The position numbers and the translations under genes were made by a program. This document shows positions 21,669 to 33,720 of a stretch of 64,000 bases of DNA, piece by piece. Numbering within the stretch: position 1 is the first letter of the stretch; the number at the start of each line of letters is the position of its first letter. Under the pieces are notes generated by a model. It ran no database searches. It was not told the origin of the DNA and saw only the letters and a program-made list of their open reading frames with translations. The stretch comes from Histoplasma ohiense (Eukaryota > Ascomycota > Eurotiomycetes > Onygenales > Ajellomycetaceae). The stretch is taken from the NCBI GenBank assembly GCA_017607445.1, contig JAEVHH010000005.1, positions 4,646,825-4,710,824 on the forward strand. The letters are read 5' to 3'.

Positions 21669-24600
21669 AATATGAACAAGAGCTCAAGAAGCAGAAAGCT
21701 AGCTGGAGATTTGAGTAGAAGATACAAGTGAATGCAATTATGATCTCTATCATTGTAAATAGCTTAGTCAATGTACAAGCAATGATAGACAGTGGTTTCC
21801 TTTACTACACTCTTATAGACACCCAGCTGGTTGAGAAGCATAAGCTCCAGCATATCCTCTTTTTCAAACTATATAAGCTCAGTAGATTTGACAGTTCCAG
21901 AGGATCTGCCTCCTACAACATGGTAAGATTTAATGTCAACATAGAAGAACACAAGAAAAAGAATGTATACACATACAAAATACAAGACCTTGAGTACAAT
22001 CTAATGCTCAGTCTATCATGGCTCACAGAATTTGGAACCTTGTTGAACACACACAACCACTGCCTTATTTTCTCAGAAGATGACTGTGTTTACAAGAAGG
22101 ATGTCAATAGAACCACTGATCTCACCCAGATATCAGTGGAAGTGTACAAACTACTAACTCATCAAGCACATGAGAAGAAGAATGTCCAAGTGTTCACTGC
22201 TAGCATGACAGATATCAAAAAAGTGTTAGAAAAGCTAGAACTCAAAGACTCCAAGAAATCATGCAAGAAACTACCTGAATCATACAAAGACTTTGCAGAT
22301 GTGTTCAATGAAAAAGAAGCTGAAAAGCTTCCTCCTCATTAAGGACCTGGTATAGATTATATGATTGAGCTCATCAAGAAGGACAGTAAGAATCCATAAC
22401 CACTCTGAAGTTCTCTCTACAGCATATTGCACAACAAGCTCCTCATTCTATGAAAAACACTCAACAGACTATTGAACAAAGGCTTCATTTGTGTTAGCAA
22501 CTCACCCACCACAGCACTCATACTGTTCATGAAGAAATCAGAAGAAGGCTTACAATTCTGTATTGACTACCAAGAACTCAACAAGATTACACAGAAGGAC
22601 TGATACTCTCTCTCACTCATCAACAAAATACTCAAACAAGTAGGAAAAGCAAAATGATTTACAAAGCTTGACATCTCTGCAGCCTTCTATAAGATAAGGA
22701 TTAATGAAGGTGACAAATGGCTAACCACTTTTCATATGTGTTACAGATTATACAAATGGACAGTGACCCTCTTTGGATTAGCAAACACCCCAAGCATATT
22801 TCAGAAATACATTAACTGAGCTCTATAAGATCTGCTCAATGAGATCACCTCAGCATACATGAATGATATTCTGATCTTCACTGATGAACTGCTCACTGAG
22901 CACTGCAAGTATATATGACAAGTGCTTGACCACCTACAAAAAGCTGAACTGCAAGTGGACATTGACAAATGCAACTTCAAGATCAAGTCTACAATCTATC
23001 TAGAATTCATCATCAAAGCTGAAAAAGACATACACATGGATTCTAAGAAGATGGAAGCAATCCTCAACTGAGAGACATCAGTCTCAGTAAAAGAGACTAG
23101 AAGCTTTCTAGAATTTGTCAACTTCTACTGAAGATTCATCAAAGACTTCTTTGATATCATACAATCACTGATGAATCTGACTCAGAAGGACACTGTGTTC
23201 CAATGAACTGACAAAGTGAACACAGCATTCAAAAAGCTGAAGTGTATGTTCACAAACACCTCAATGCTGCAATCATTTGATTTGGATAAGCATACAATTC
23301 TCGAAATGGATGCCTCAGATTATGTAATAGATGAGGCACTGATGCAATATGATAATAAAGATGTTCTATAATCCTGTGTCTTCATTTTGAAAAAGATGTC
23401 ACCTGCTGAATGCAACTATGAGATCTATGACAAGGAGCTTCTAGTGATCATACAATGTCTTGAAGAATGAGAGTCTGAACTTATGAGTGTCAAAAAGTTT
23501 GAGATTGTTACTGATCATAAGAACTTAGAGTACTTCACAATCATTTGTAAACTCACTGAAAGACATATGCATTGATCATTGTTTCTTAGCTGTTTTTCAT
23601 TCACAATTTGTTATTGATCTGAAGTAGAGAACATTCTTGCAGATGCTCTGTCTCACTGAGAACAAGATATACCATCTGATGATTTGGATGACAGATGAAA
23701 ACACTGAGAGCATTGATTAATCAACTCTGCAATCATAGAAAGTTCTACACAATCAGATGAACTCTGTGTATATGTCAATCAGTTCTGAGCTCAAGAACCC
23801 TCACTTGAAGAACAATGGAAGCTAGCAGCAGAAGCAGATGAATTCTGACAACAAGCTGCTGAAGTCATACAAAACAGAGCATCTCAATTCTCTGCAAGTG
23901 TATATCCAAGAACAGATATCTCAGCATGTTTGATCAATGATGACAACTGCTTACACTTTTGAGATAGATGATGGGTCCCCAATTCAGAATCTCTACAAAC
24001 ATGAATCATGCAAGAAATTCATGACTCATCAATGACTGAACACTCAGAATGTGAAATCATGTACAACATTGTCATCTGAGAATTCTACTGATCAAATATG
24101 TTGAAAGACATACATCAGTTTGTACACAACTGTGATTGCTGTGGCTCAGTGACAGCATGATGTGAATGCTGAAAAGAGATGCTGAAGCTTCTATCTGTCT
24201 CTGACTGAATTTGATGTGATATAGCTATTGATTTTGCAGTTTTCTTATCTGAAAGTGGAGGTTCTACAAACATTCTAGTCATTGTTGACTGACTCAGCAA
24301 GAATGTAATACTACAGCTCTGTGACAAGATGAATGCTGAAGTAGTTGCAGATGTCTTTGTCAGAAGCTCATTCTATCATATACACAGTCTGTCTTCATTC
24401 ATTGTGTCAGATAGAGACAGTCAATTCATCAGTGCACTCTGAGCCTGTGTATGCCAATTATTAAGAATCAAACAAAAGTTATCAACAGTGTACCACTCAG
24501 AGACTGATGGAGCTACTGAGAGAATGATACAAACAGTAAAGAACATTCTCTGTAAGTTTTGCAATTACACACAAGACAACTGAAGCAATCTGCTGTCACA

Positions 24601-25300
24601 TGCTGAGATTGTGATTAACAGTTGAGATTCCACTATGACAGATGTAAGCTCATTCTTTCTTCTATATGAATACAACTTAGAGATTCTGAACTTCTCTGAG
24701 ACTTTCTGAGAAACCATGTATGTCTGCAGCCTCATACAGATGGCAGAGAACATTGTGAGCAAGCTGAAGAAAGTCTGTGAATGAGCAGAAGCTTCAATGA
24801 TCAGCATTCAGCAAGATTATAAGAATCAAGCAAACATCAGAAGGAGTTCTGCAACCCAATATCATATAGAAGACAAAGTCTGACTGAATCTCAAAAACAT
24901 AAGAACAGACCATCTCTTGTGTATGCTAGATTACCACCACATCAAGTATACAGTGAAGAAAGTGCTAGACACACATGATTATCAACTCAACACCCCATCT
25001 GACATTCATGACATCTTTCATACAAACCTACTCCGACCCATGGCCGAGGATCCATTCCCCTCACAGAGAACCTTCAATTGGCAGCCACCCATCATTGTAG
25101 AAGAAGACAACAAACTTGAGTGGGAAATTGAAGCAATTCTTGATGATAGAATCAATCATCACTGTTGTGAATATCTCATCAAATGAGTAGAATACAATTG
25201 TCTGATCTGGGAATCTGTGTCTGCCTTGAAGAACACCACTGCTCTTGACATCTACAAGTTCTCACTCACTCTGGTAGAGGAGGATAATGTGATGGATTAG
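21650..25300 (+). pseudogene. pol: Chromovirus copy 1 pol (PR-RT-RH-IN-chromodomain), 1217 codons
   Basis: A protease AMIDSGF motif is followed by a 204-codon open block at 21728-22342. RT has FCIDYQELNKI near 22556, FTKLDISAAFYKI near 22660 and the catalytic AYMNDILIF (YLDD type) near 22855-22880. RNase H follows with DHKNLEYF near 23512. The integrase zinc region is at about 24060-24140, and the core is near 24220-24620 (IAIDFAVF, SDRDSQFIS, HSETDGATERMI). A chromodomain WEIEAILDD...YLIK*VEYN...WES closes the protein at 25118-25220. Stop codons replace Trp (TGG to TGA) or Arg (CGA to TGA). Pol ends inside the 3' LTR at 25300, as in copy 2. Confidence 0.9.
25274..25287 (+). promoter_or_regulatory. 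Polypurine tract of chromovirus copy 1
   Basis: AGAGGAGGATAA-type purine run directly before the TG of the 3' LTR. The position fits the plus-strand primer of LTR retroelements. Confidence 0.6.
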
Positions 25301-25884
25301 CATCTGTTAGTAATTAACTTATGCAACCAACTCCTCTTCTGCATCTGCTTGTTTCTGACTGTTATGATCTCACATAATCCTCAATGTTCTTCTGCTCTGT
25401 GCTCTGTGTTCATATAGTTTCTAATGATTCTTCTGTGTAGCTCTTAATGTTCTTCTGCTCTGTGCTCTGCACTTGTATAGTCTCTAACAATTCTTCTGTG
25501 TAGCTTCTTATGTTCTTCTGCTCTGTGTTCTGTGCTTGTATAGTCTCTAATGATTCTTCTGCATAGCTTCTTACATTCTCTCACTCTGTGTTCTGCACTT
25601 ATGTAGTCTCTAACAATTCTTCTATGTAGCTCTCAATGATTCCCCCACCCCATGTTCTGTGCTTATATAGCTTCTAACAATTCTTACACATACCTCTTAA
25701 TGTTCTTCTGCTCTGCACTCCACTGTGGAGTGGCTTCTGATATTCTTTCACTCTGAACTTTCCTCTATAAGAACCCTCTTTGTACGACCTTTTCTTCTGA
25801 TTTCTTTTCTCTTTCTTTCCTTAATCAATTCGTAATCTGTAATTAGGATAGTACCAAATCGTTAATCGAAGTACGCCCGTTACA
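25288..25884 (+). repeat. 3' LTR of chromovirus copy 1 (597 bp)
   Basis: Same length as the 5' LTR. The first 50 bases have lost all CpGs, while six CpGs survive in the last 100 bases (from 25785 to 25879). It ends CGCCCGTTACA next to CCATG. Confidence 0.95.
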
Positions 25885-28054
25885 CCATGTACCCTTTGAA
25901 CTGGTTGATTTCATGAAGGCCCAGACAGTATCTGAATTGCATTCTGCAGTAGCCAGTGCCCATGGTATTTCAGTGCTTGTTCAAGCAATTCAGTTCATCA
26001 TGCTCTTTCATCTTCAGATTGCAAGTCTCCACAAGTTTCAGAATGATAGACTTTCACTGTGAAAGATTGACATACTCAAGTTTCTCTTGATCAATGATCT
26101 TTGATTCACCCATCTTCACTGTGTCAACATCTACAAGTCAATCAAGAGCAGTGAACATCTGAATCTGATCAATGATGTTCATTTAACTGCTGAATTCAAC
26201 ATCAAGCAGACTTTTGCAATGAACAGCTTGCTGTCTCTGATTGAAGAGGTGGATCTCTTTCAGAGATCATCTGAAATCAGTAAGTCTTACTGAATCACCC
26301 ACACAATGCTTCTGTTTGTTGAAACTTCAAAGAATGAAGTTGAAGATGCCAAGCATCAGCTTCTCATCACTGCCTCATTCAATGAATCAGTCAATGAACT
26401 CATCATCATGATGTACAATGCTCTGAAGAAGAAGCATGGCAACTATTTTCAGAGTTCTGACACTGACAAGCCAATCACTAAGCTGATCATCATTTGCATT
26501 TATTTCATTACCACAGATGAGAATATCATCTGAGCTGAAGCTGAAGATAAATGTAGTCTCTTCTACAACAACTGACTGTAGATAGTCAATGTTGCTAATC
26601 TCACAGAGAACATCTCTCAGATTGTTACTGTCTCTGTTGTGTACAAGAGCTACACTCAAGTCATCACTGATTTGCATTGACATCTCAGATTCAATGACCC
26701 ACAGCTTGCTCATCTTTTCCTCAATCTGAGTATATGAATGCTGCACTTTGCTGATCTTGTCAAGCCTCATGTAGAAGACATTACTTGCTATGTATCACTC
26801 TGCTGACTCTATAACCAATTCTCACAGAGTCTTCTCAACAACAATTCTGAGATGATTGAAAAGCTGAATGAGCTCATCTCTGAGCTGCATCAGAATGTTC
26901 TTCAGAATGCTGATGTTCTGTTTTTCACTCTTTCTCAGACCACAGTTGCCAAGATCTACAACTACATCAATTCAGATGTCATCATTGTTGACAAGGCAGC
27001 CAAGACTTCTGAGATGAAGAATTGATCTATTATCACTCACTATGATTCTCAGATCTACATATTTATCAGTGATGAATTTCAGCTATGCTCTACAATCATG
27101 TTGAACAATGTCAGCAATAATTTCAAGCTTCAGATTCATCAGTCTCTGTTCATTTGTCTGATTGAAGCTGATGTTCAAGTTGATACATTTGATATTCAAC
27201 ATCACTTACACTCTTCAGTCAGTGCTGTTGTGTCTGATATCTTCTATCAGAGCTTGCTGTTAGATGTTTCTGATGTTCAACAGACCACCATCTGAACCTG
27301 TGATGTTGAGAAGTTCAACAAGAAACATTTTGAGATTTCATCAGTCTCTGTCATGATCAATCTGATTGACAGCACTGTCTCTGTCAATCCAACCACTCAC
27401 TTACTCAGCAATCTTTTCAATATCATCTTTGTGTGTGATCTTGTTGTCTCTCTTCACATCACAGTCAGTATCCTCATCAATGACATTGTGATTCTGACAC
27501 TCTACAACAATCAATATCTTGTGTACACTGCTGTGATTGCTCATCTTCAGAAGACTTTAGACTCTGAGTATGACAAGGTTCTTCTTCATAAGATTGATGG
27601 CTTTCAGAGAGATGAGTGTTCCATTGTCATCTTTGATCTGATTGTTGAGAAGAAAATTGATTTCCTTCACAAGCTCAATCATCTCAATATTGAACTCTCT
27701 TATGCTTGTCATGCCTGCTATATCATCATCAATATCAATGCCCTTGATCATACCCAGGAACACTGTGGTGCATGTTATTTCCAGCATGTGATCAGTCACT
27801 TCAGACAGACTCGCATCTTCTATATCTGTCTCAAGGATTTCATCTTCAAGCACATCAGTCTCAAACATAGCACTGCCATTTCCACTACCAGCAGTAACTA
27901 TATCACCATTGAAGAGGGAGAAATCTTAGAGGATGGGTCAGGTGCTGAATGAGATCAGATTGAGAATCCACTCAATTTCAGTCCTTTCAATGATATTGAC
28001 AATATGGACACATCAGCCTGGAATGAGTCAGAAGAAAATCAACAATCAGATTGA

Positions 28055-29469
28055 TAGAGATGAGATTAGCAGATCTAGCACTCAACTAATTTTTTCTGTG
28101 CTTGGTAATATTTTAGAGTTATCATCTTGATCTTTGTTTCTTTTTGTTTCTATTTAGAATGACATTTGACTTGTCTACTAGTTGTCATCACAATGAAAAA
28201 ACTTTCTTTTGTTGTTTAAACTTTATCAGAAGTGTAGATATTTATTGTTGATTGAAAGATTGACATTGAATGATAAATTAGTTAACTTAAATATATGTAC
28301 TGTTCATGTACTGTACATACATAGATGTCATGAGACTGTCAAGATTGCTTAGTAGTGTTGAGAAAGTTAGTTGTAGTGAACTTATATATTTTTAATTTCT
28401 CAACTGCATCTTGTCTTGATATCTGCATCTTTATGAACAGTTTGATGATCTTAGATATTCTATGTCTGGAGCTGGCATCATCTTCACTATAAAATATCAA
28501 GATATATCATGACATATCTTAGAATTAGAGTTATGTGAACAGTGCAGTTGGCATGGCACTCAATAAAAGCATGATTGCATTCTGAATTCATGGATTGTTT
28601 GAACAGTTGGGGTTGATACAGTTTTTATCAACAATACAGTCTGTGCAGTCAGCACATCTGATCAGTTCAGTCTACAGTCTCACTCTGATGTGCATTCCTC
28701 AGAGAATCAGAATTGTGTGTCTGTTTGAGAATGAGGGCAAATTTAGAGAGTTTACAGATGATTCAGATGACACAGATGATACTGATGATACTGATGATAT
28801 CAATAATACAGATGATACTGATGATACAGATGATGCAGATGATATCATTGTATAGATTCTTTTAATTCATACTGATAGCAAATCATTTAACTAATAATAT
28901 CATAGCAGATATCATGTGCTGTTTCAATAGACTAGATAATCTCATTTGCAGATCTATGCAGATGATGTAATTTACCCATCTGTTTCATTGATGAGGCTAT
29001 ATATAGAGTATACATTCATCTGTTCAGTGGTTGAAGGCTGTCTTTGTGTTGTATAGTTCATTAATCATCTTCTTGTGTTAATATCTCTTTCTTCTGTCTC
29101 ATTCTGTTTGCTTCTTTCAATTCACTGATTCTCCAATCTCTTGCTTAGCAATTCATGTTGTCATATTTATTAATCTCTACAACTGTCACTTTCAGCTCTC
29201 TTCTTTATCACCCTCTCTCATTCATCTGTCAGAATTGCCAGTCTTTCTCTATTTCTTCATAATAAAGAGAGAGCTCAATGTGCTAATTGCTTAGTGTTCA
29301 TCTGATATCAAATCACTTTAAAACTTCATTGATTTCAAGCTGTTCCTCTGTTTTAGCTCTTTACAACCATCCTCTATTTTCTCTCTGCATTTTATCATTG
29401 ATAGCAAGCTTCACATCATCATTTACATGTTAGAAAGTTATTACTGACTGGTTAGATCAGTGTTACAAC
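28055..29469. other. Spacer between SF1 and SNF2 helicases
   Basis: No gene is recognised. It contains the 9-bp repeat at 28755-28849 and CT-rich runs at about 29080-29250 that could be part of the SNF2 helicase promoter. An 86-codon ORF at 28595-28855 mainly reflects the repeat and is not accepted as a gene. Confidence 0.4.
28755..28849 (+). repeat. GAT-rich 9-bp microsatellite
   Basis: Units GATGATACT/GATGATACA repeat about ten times, giving DDT in one frame. It is a simple slippage-type repeat. Confidence 0.85.
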
Positions 29470-31114
29470 ATGTCTCATGCACACAACATTGAATCTGAAA
29501 GAGCACTGCAGTCTGCAGAGAAGTTTTGTGAGCTTATAGACATTTCACTGTCTGAGCTGTCATCTGTTGACAAGATTATCAGAAAGCTGCTTGTCAAGTA
29601 TAATCTCTATCATCAGTTCTACACTCAGACAGACATTCTCTCTCACATCAAGCAGATGTTGAGAGACAACCTTGCCAAGTTTCTCAGCTGCATCTTATCA
29701 AATCAGAATAACTCTGAGATAGTCAATGATCTATATACCCAGGTCTCATATCTCAAGTATCAAATCAAGAATAAAATTGAAAAACATCTCAGTAGCTCAT
29801 TGAGAGTGTCAAGACACTGTATAAGACTCAGAAAGTGTTCAAGCAGCTACAGTGGAAGTGCAGATGAGAGTGCTGATGATTTCTGCTCTGAATCATCAAG
29901 TCTTAGATTATATTCCCACAAAAAAAGATGATAACAGCCTCTCTTCAGCAGTGATTTGAGTGATCTGAACATCTTAGAATCCTCTGATCAATTCAAGCAG
30001 ATTAAGACTTTGAAATTGTCTCAGCTGAGTGTTAGAAAAACAGCATTGTCATTATCAATAATCAGTTCTGAGAAACTGCTGAGAAGCTGTATCATCAAGA
30101 TATTCTTTGAGAGTCATGAAGTCAGAAATCTCTCATTCTTCTTTCTTCTTTCTGATATCTGCAACAATTACTCTGAGATCTCACAGAGAATGAGTCAATT
30201 GTCTGTTCTCAACTTTGATAAAATGATGGGTTTAATTGATGAGAACAGTGACATTGATGAAGCCAAGCTACAGTCTTACTTCATAGTACTACATTAGAGA
30301 GAACATGATCTGTCAAATGCCATTCATCTCAAGAACACATACAACCTTCGCACTGCCATTCTCAATCTTATCCATAATCACCATTGCAATGACCTTGAAT
30401 TCATGGTGATTGAATTGTCATTGAAGTTGTCAGTAAATCTGAATGATCATTACTTTGTAGAATTATATTTAGTTCTTTCTTTCTTTTCTTCTTTTGATCT
30501 TAGAGCTAATATAGAATAGAATGATTTGTATGATCAATTCTCAGAGCATCATGATGATGACTTAGATGATTGCAGTCAGAATCAGATTCTGACAACTCAG
30601 AACCTCTCAACAATCTCCATCTCTACACAATCCACCACTGTTATTTTCAAGAAACATCTCACAGAATCAACTTCACACACTAGACTAGATTCTTCAATGT
30701 TCTCTGTCAATTCTGCTATCTCACAGCCCATCTCTGCCTCAGTGCAGCTTTCTAGTAGATTGGAGAATGATTCTGAAAGTCTCTGCACAAACCTGATCAA
30801 CTGTGCTGACAATACAGATGATGCAGCTTATGATGACAACAGTATAATCTCTGTACATCTCAAACTCAAAATCTGTATGCTCTATATCAATTCTTCTTTC
30901 TCAATAACCACTCCTGCGCAGCCTCTCAGCAGTTTGGACAATGGTTCAGATATCACTGACACCAACACAATCAATCATATCAACAGTAAAACTGATGCCA
31001 CTGAGGATGATGACAACAACAAATCTGATGATTGAAATCCATCTGAGAGTGAGGATTCTGACACAAACAATGGAGTTTCTTCTATCATCAGTGATGGAGA
31101 CAACAAGATTGATT

Positions 31115-31169
31115 GTAAGAGCAAGAATAAAGATATAATCTTAGTCTTAGATATCCTCTTGCAACTCAG
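31115..31169 (+). other. Intron 1 of the SNF2-like pseudogene (55 bp)
   Basis: GTAAGA...CTCAG. Its length (1 mod 3) exactly explains the change of open frame between 31035 and 31406. The branch site is not obvious. Confidence 0.55.
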
Positions 31170-33187
31170 TCACTGATAATGTATACTCAGTCAGAAATAG
31201 ACAATCTGAGAAATCTTCCTCTTCTCAAATCAGTGATCAGTAATTGAAATAAGTTGTTGCTGTTGCCACTTCTGAAGCTAACTAGTGCTAATATTGCTTA
31301 GATAATGAGTCAATTGATTGAAATGTGGATGAGATTTACTCTACTGATTCAAGTGAAGAGGAACACTGACAGCTGTTCAATGATGAAGAAGCTCCAGTCT
31401 CCACAATGCCAGTCAATGATAATCAAGATAATGATAATGACAATGTTATTGATCTGACAGCAGATGCAATGCTTCAACAGAGTATTTCAACTTTGATTGA
31501 TCTCTGTGAACAACTCATCTCTGTCTTGTTCTCTGAGTTCCAGCAATTCTATCTGCTGCCAGACAAGTTCAGTAACAATGAAACTCATTCAAGAAGATTC
31601 ATCAAAATCTGGAATATGCAGATGAAATCATTTGCTTATCAACTCTTTGATGTCTATTGAATTCTTCAGCAAAATTGTAAACCTCAAGAGAGTGGCATTC
31701 TTGCAGATCAGATGAGTCTTGATAAGACAATGATTGTTTACATTCTGCTTACCATATTCATCTGACTTAAGATCAACTCTGATCATATCAAAAAATTTTC
31801 TGATCAACATCTACTCTTCAATCAGGCTGAGCTCATCAGTGCTGATGAATCACTGTTCAAGTGCTCTTCACAGAGACTCTTTTCAATGTTGTGTCACTGT
31901 GTCAAATATGAAGTTACTGCATGTCATATCAAGGTCTTTGGTGGATCTTTTCTTGTGCTTGTACCAAAGAGTCTTCTCTACTCATGGGCCTGTCAATTCG
32001 TCATCATCATTGCAAATGGCAAGAAAAACATTCTGAGGCTCAGTCTGTTTCTGATACATGACAATATGATACAGACATCCCTTGAACATCTGAATCACAG
32101 ATTCATTTTCAACTTCAACAGCAATCATGATTGTTTAGATATTCTCAGCAGTGCAACAGAGCATCATCATCACTGATATATGATCATCATAACTTCTGCC
32201 TCTTATCTTAACCATGTCAACAGATATATCAGAAAAAAACCTGCTGCTTTCACATTACTTCTTCAGAGACAAGAGTTAGTTTTCCCTGTGTGAGATGTGA
32301 TCATTCATGATGAGTTTCATCAGAAAAAGAACAACACTGAATCAGTTGATCTGTTTGTCAAGTTCAGAGAAAGACAAGCTGATGACTTGCCACAGATCTG
32401 AATTCTAAGCAGTACTCTCTGTGATTACAGCTCAGAGAACATGAAACACTGAATGAATGTTCTTTACACAAAACAGTGATGACAGCACTGCAGTCTGCAG
32501 AATGGCTGTTCTGAGTTATTTGATCAACTTGTAAAAAATGTCAGATCACTTCTGAAGACCCACAGCACTGATCAGAAGATGTCTTTTAGAGAACAGCAAT
32601 CTCTACAGCAGCTGGCTGAGAAGTTTGAAGATCTGATGAAAAATCTTATGATTCATCAGTCATCTGAAGCTTTCTGATTCTTCAAGCTCATTGTCTGATT
32701 ATTATCAAATGAGCACAAGAATGTTGAGTGTTATCTGTCTGAGAAGTATCTTCACAGAATCAAGCAACTGGAGACTGATGCCAAGAAATGTGTTGAGAAA
32801 CAGTATCAGAAGAGGGTTTTTCAATACAACAGTCTGTCAGCAAATCAGTGAGCAAAGAAAGCTGAATCTCAGATGAGCTTCCACAGCTTCTTTAAGATTT
32901 CTTGACATAACTGAATCCTCATGATCTTTCCCAGACTTCTCAATCTCATGTTGAAAAACTCAGAGCTTGCTCTCACCAAGAAGAAGCTCAGAGAAAATGG
33001 TTGGCTGATCAACCCATCCACATCACTCTATATTCAAAACCTTAATACTCTGATTCAAGACAGTGAAAAATGCAACAGACTCATGGACATCATCAGAACT
33101 GCACAGAGTATATGTGACTTTGAGAGTTGAAGAGAGAAGCTGATCATCATGTGTTTCTTTTCTGTTGTGATGTATATTCTTGAATAT

Positions 33188-33252
33188 GTAAGTCTCTGTC
33201 TCACTCAAACAGTCTGGCTTTCCAGCTTCTGAAATACTGACTGACTGAATAG
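33188..33252 (+). other. Intron 2 of the SNF2-like pseudogene (65 bp)
   Basis: GTAAGT...TACTGACTGACTGAATAG. Its length (2 mod 3) exactly restores the helicase C frame that contains motifs V and VI. Confidence 0.75.
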
Positions 33253-33720
33253 TGGCTATACAATCAGAGTCTCAATGCTAAAGCAGTGCACAGTGAATTG
33301 AAGAGACAGAACTGTGATGATCTTGTATACTCATTCAACAGTAATGAGTCATTTGATGAAGATGACAAAGCAGTTGAGTTTTCTGATATACTGATCAGCA
33401 TTATTGACCTTCTCAGCACTGAGTTCACATATGTGTGTGCTCAGTATCTCATTCTGTTCAGGCTGGAGTGATTGAGTTCACAGAAGGAATAGATGATTGC
33501 TTGTATTCAGCATATTAAGCAGAAAAACAAACAGACATTCACATACTGTTTTGTATATCAGAATTTGAATATTGAGTGTGTGATTATCAACTGACAGCTT
33601 CTCTGTGAAGAGTTCCAGCAAATGTCACTTCAGATGCAGAATAATGTCAAGAAGCAAATGACTCTACATCAGAATGAATTGAATATAAGAGATACAGCTT
33701 GATTAAAAATTGTAAAATAG

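Larger units (their letters stand above)
19690..25884 (+). mobile_element. Chromovirus (Ty3/Gypsy) copy 1, 6195 bp
   Basis: Complete element: two 597-bp LTRs (19690-20286, 25288-25884), TG...CA ends, and a 5-bp target duplication CCATG (19685-19689 and 25885-25889). Leader, gag, a -1 frameshift signal, pol with PR-RT-RH-IN-chromodomain, and a polypurine tract are all in order. It interrupts the SF1 helicase. Pol runs 1217 codons without an indel, yet dozens of stops make it defective. Confidence 0.95.
18438..28054 (+). pseudogene. UPF1-like superfamily 1 helicase, split by a retrotransposon
   Basis: Removing chromovirus copy 1 and one copy of its CCATG duplication gives 3417 bases, exactly 1139 codons in one frame (18438-19689 joined to 25890-28054). 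Motif I reads SSEISKS just before about 26290; each difference from GPPGTGKS is one C-to-T or G-to-A change. Later come LLITASFNESVNEL, motif II IIVDKAAKTSE at about 26980-27015, motif III ISDEFQL near 27065-27090, VQVDTFDIQHHLHSSVSAVVSDIFY near 27178-27250, and motif VI IDGFQRDECSIVIFD...LNIELSYACHACYIIIN near 27590-27740. The 202-codon N-terminal stretch is free of stops. By family it would be an ATP-driven RNA/DNA helicase. Inactivation is by insertion plus stops. Confidence 0.85.
29470..33720 (+). pseudogene. SNF2-family helicase with two introns, stop-riddled
   Basis: Removing two GT-AG introns (31115-31169, 55 bp; 33188-33252, 65 bp with a TACTGAC-type branch site) gives 4131 bases, exactly 1377 codons from ATG 29470 to TAG 33718. 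The N-terminal third is Ser/Asp-rich. Motif I ILADQMSLDKTM (ILADEMGLGKT type) is at 31697-31732 and the DExH box IIHDEFHQKKN near 32302-32335. Motif III ILSSTL lies near 32403 and LSEKYLHRIKQLE near 32738. The helicase C domain has SDILISI...LLSTEF and a decayed motif VI (CIQHIKQKN...TYCFV, about 33505-33555). SNF2 proteins use ATP to move along DNA and remodel chromatin. No indel is seen; inactivation is by point stops only. Confidence 0.85.

Noticed and set aside
22361..25200. Reassigned genetic code with TGA read as Trp
   Set aside because: TGA often replaces Arg as well as Trp, TAA and TAG also occur in frame, and the other copy keeps TGG at several of the same sites. Transition decay explains all of it.
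28595..28855. 86-codon ORF ending in an acidic DDT repeat
   Set aside because: The C-terminal half is a GAT microsatellite and the N-terminal half has no recognisable feature.
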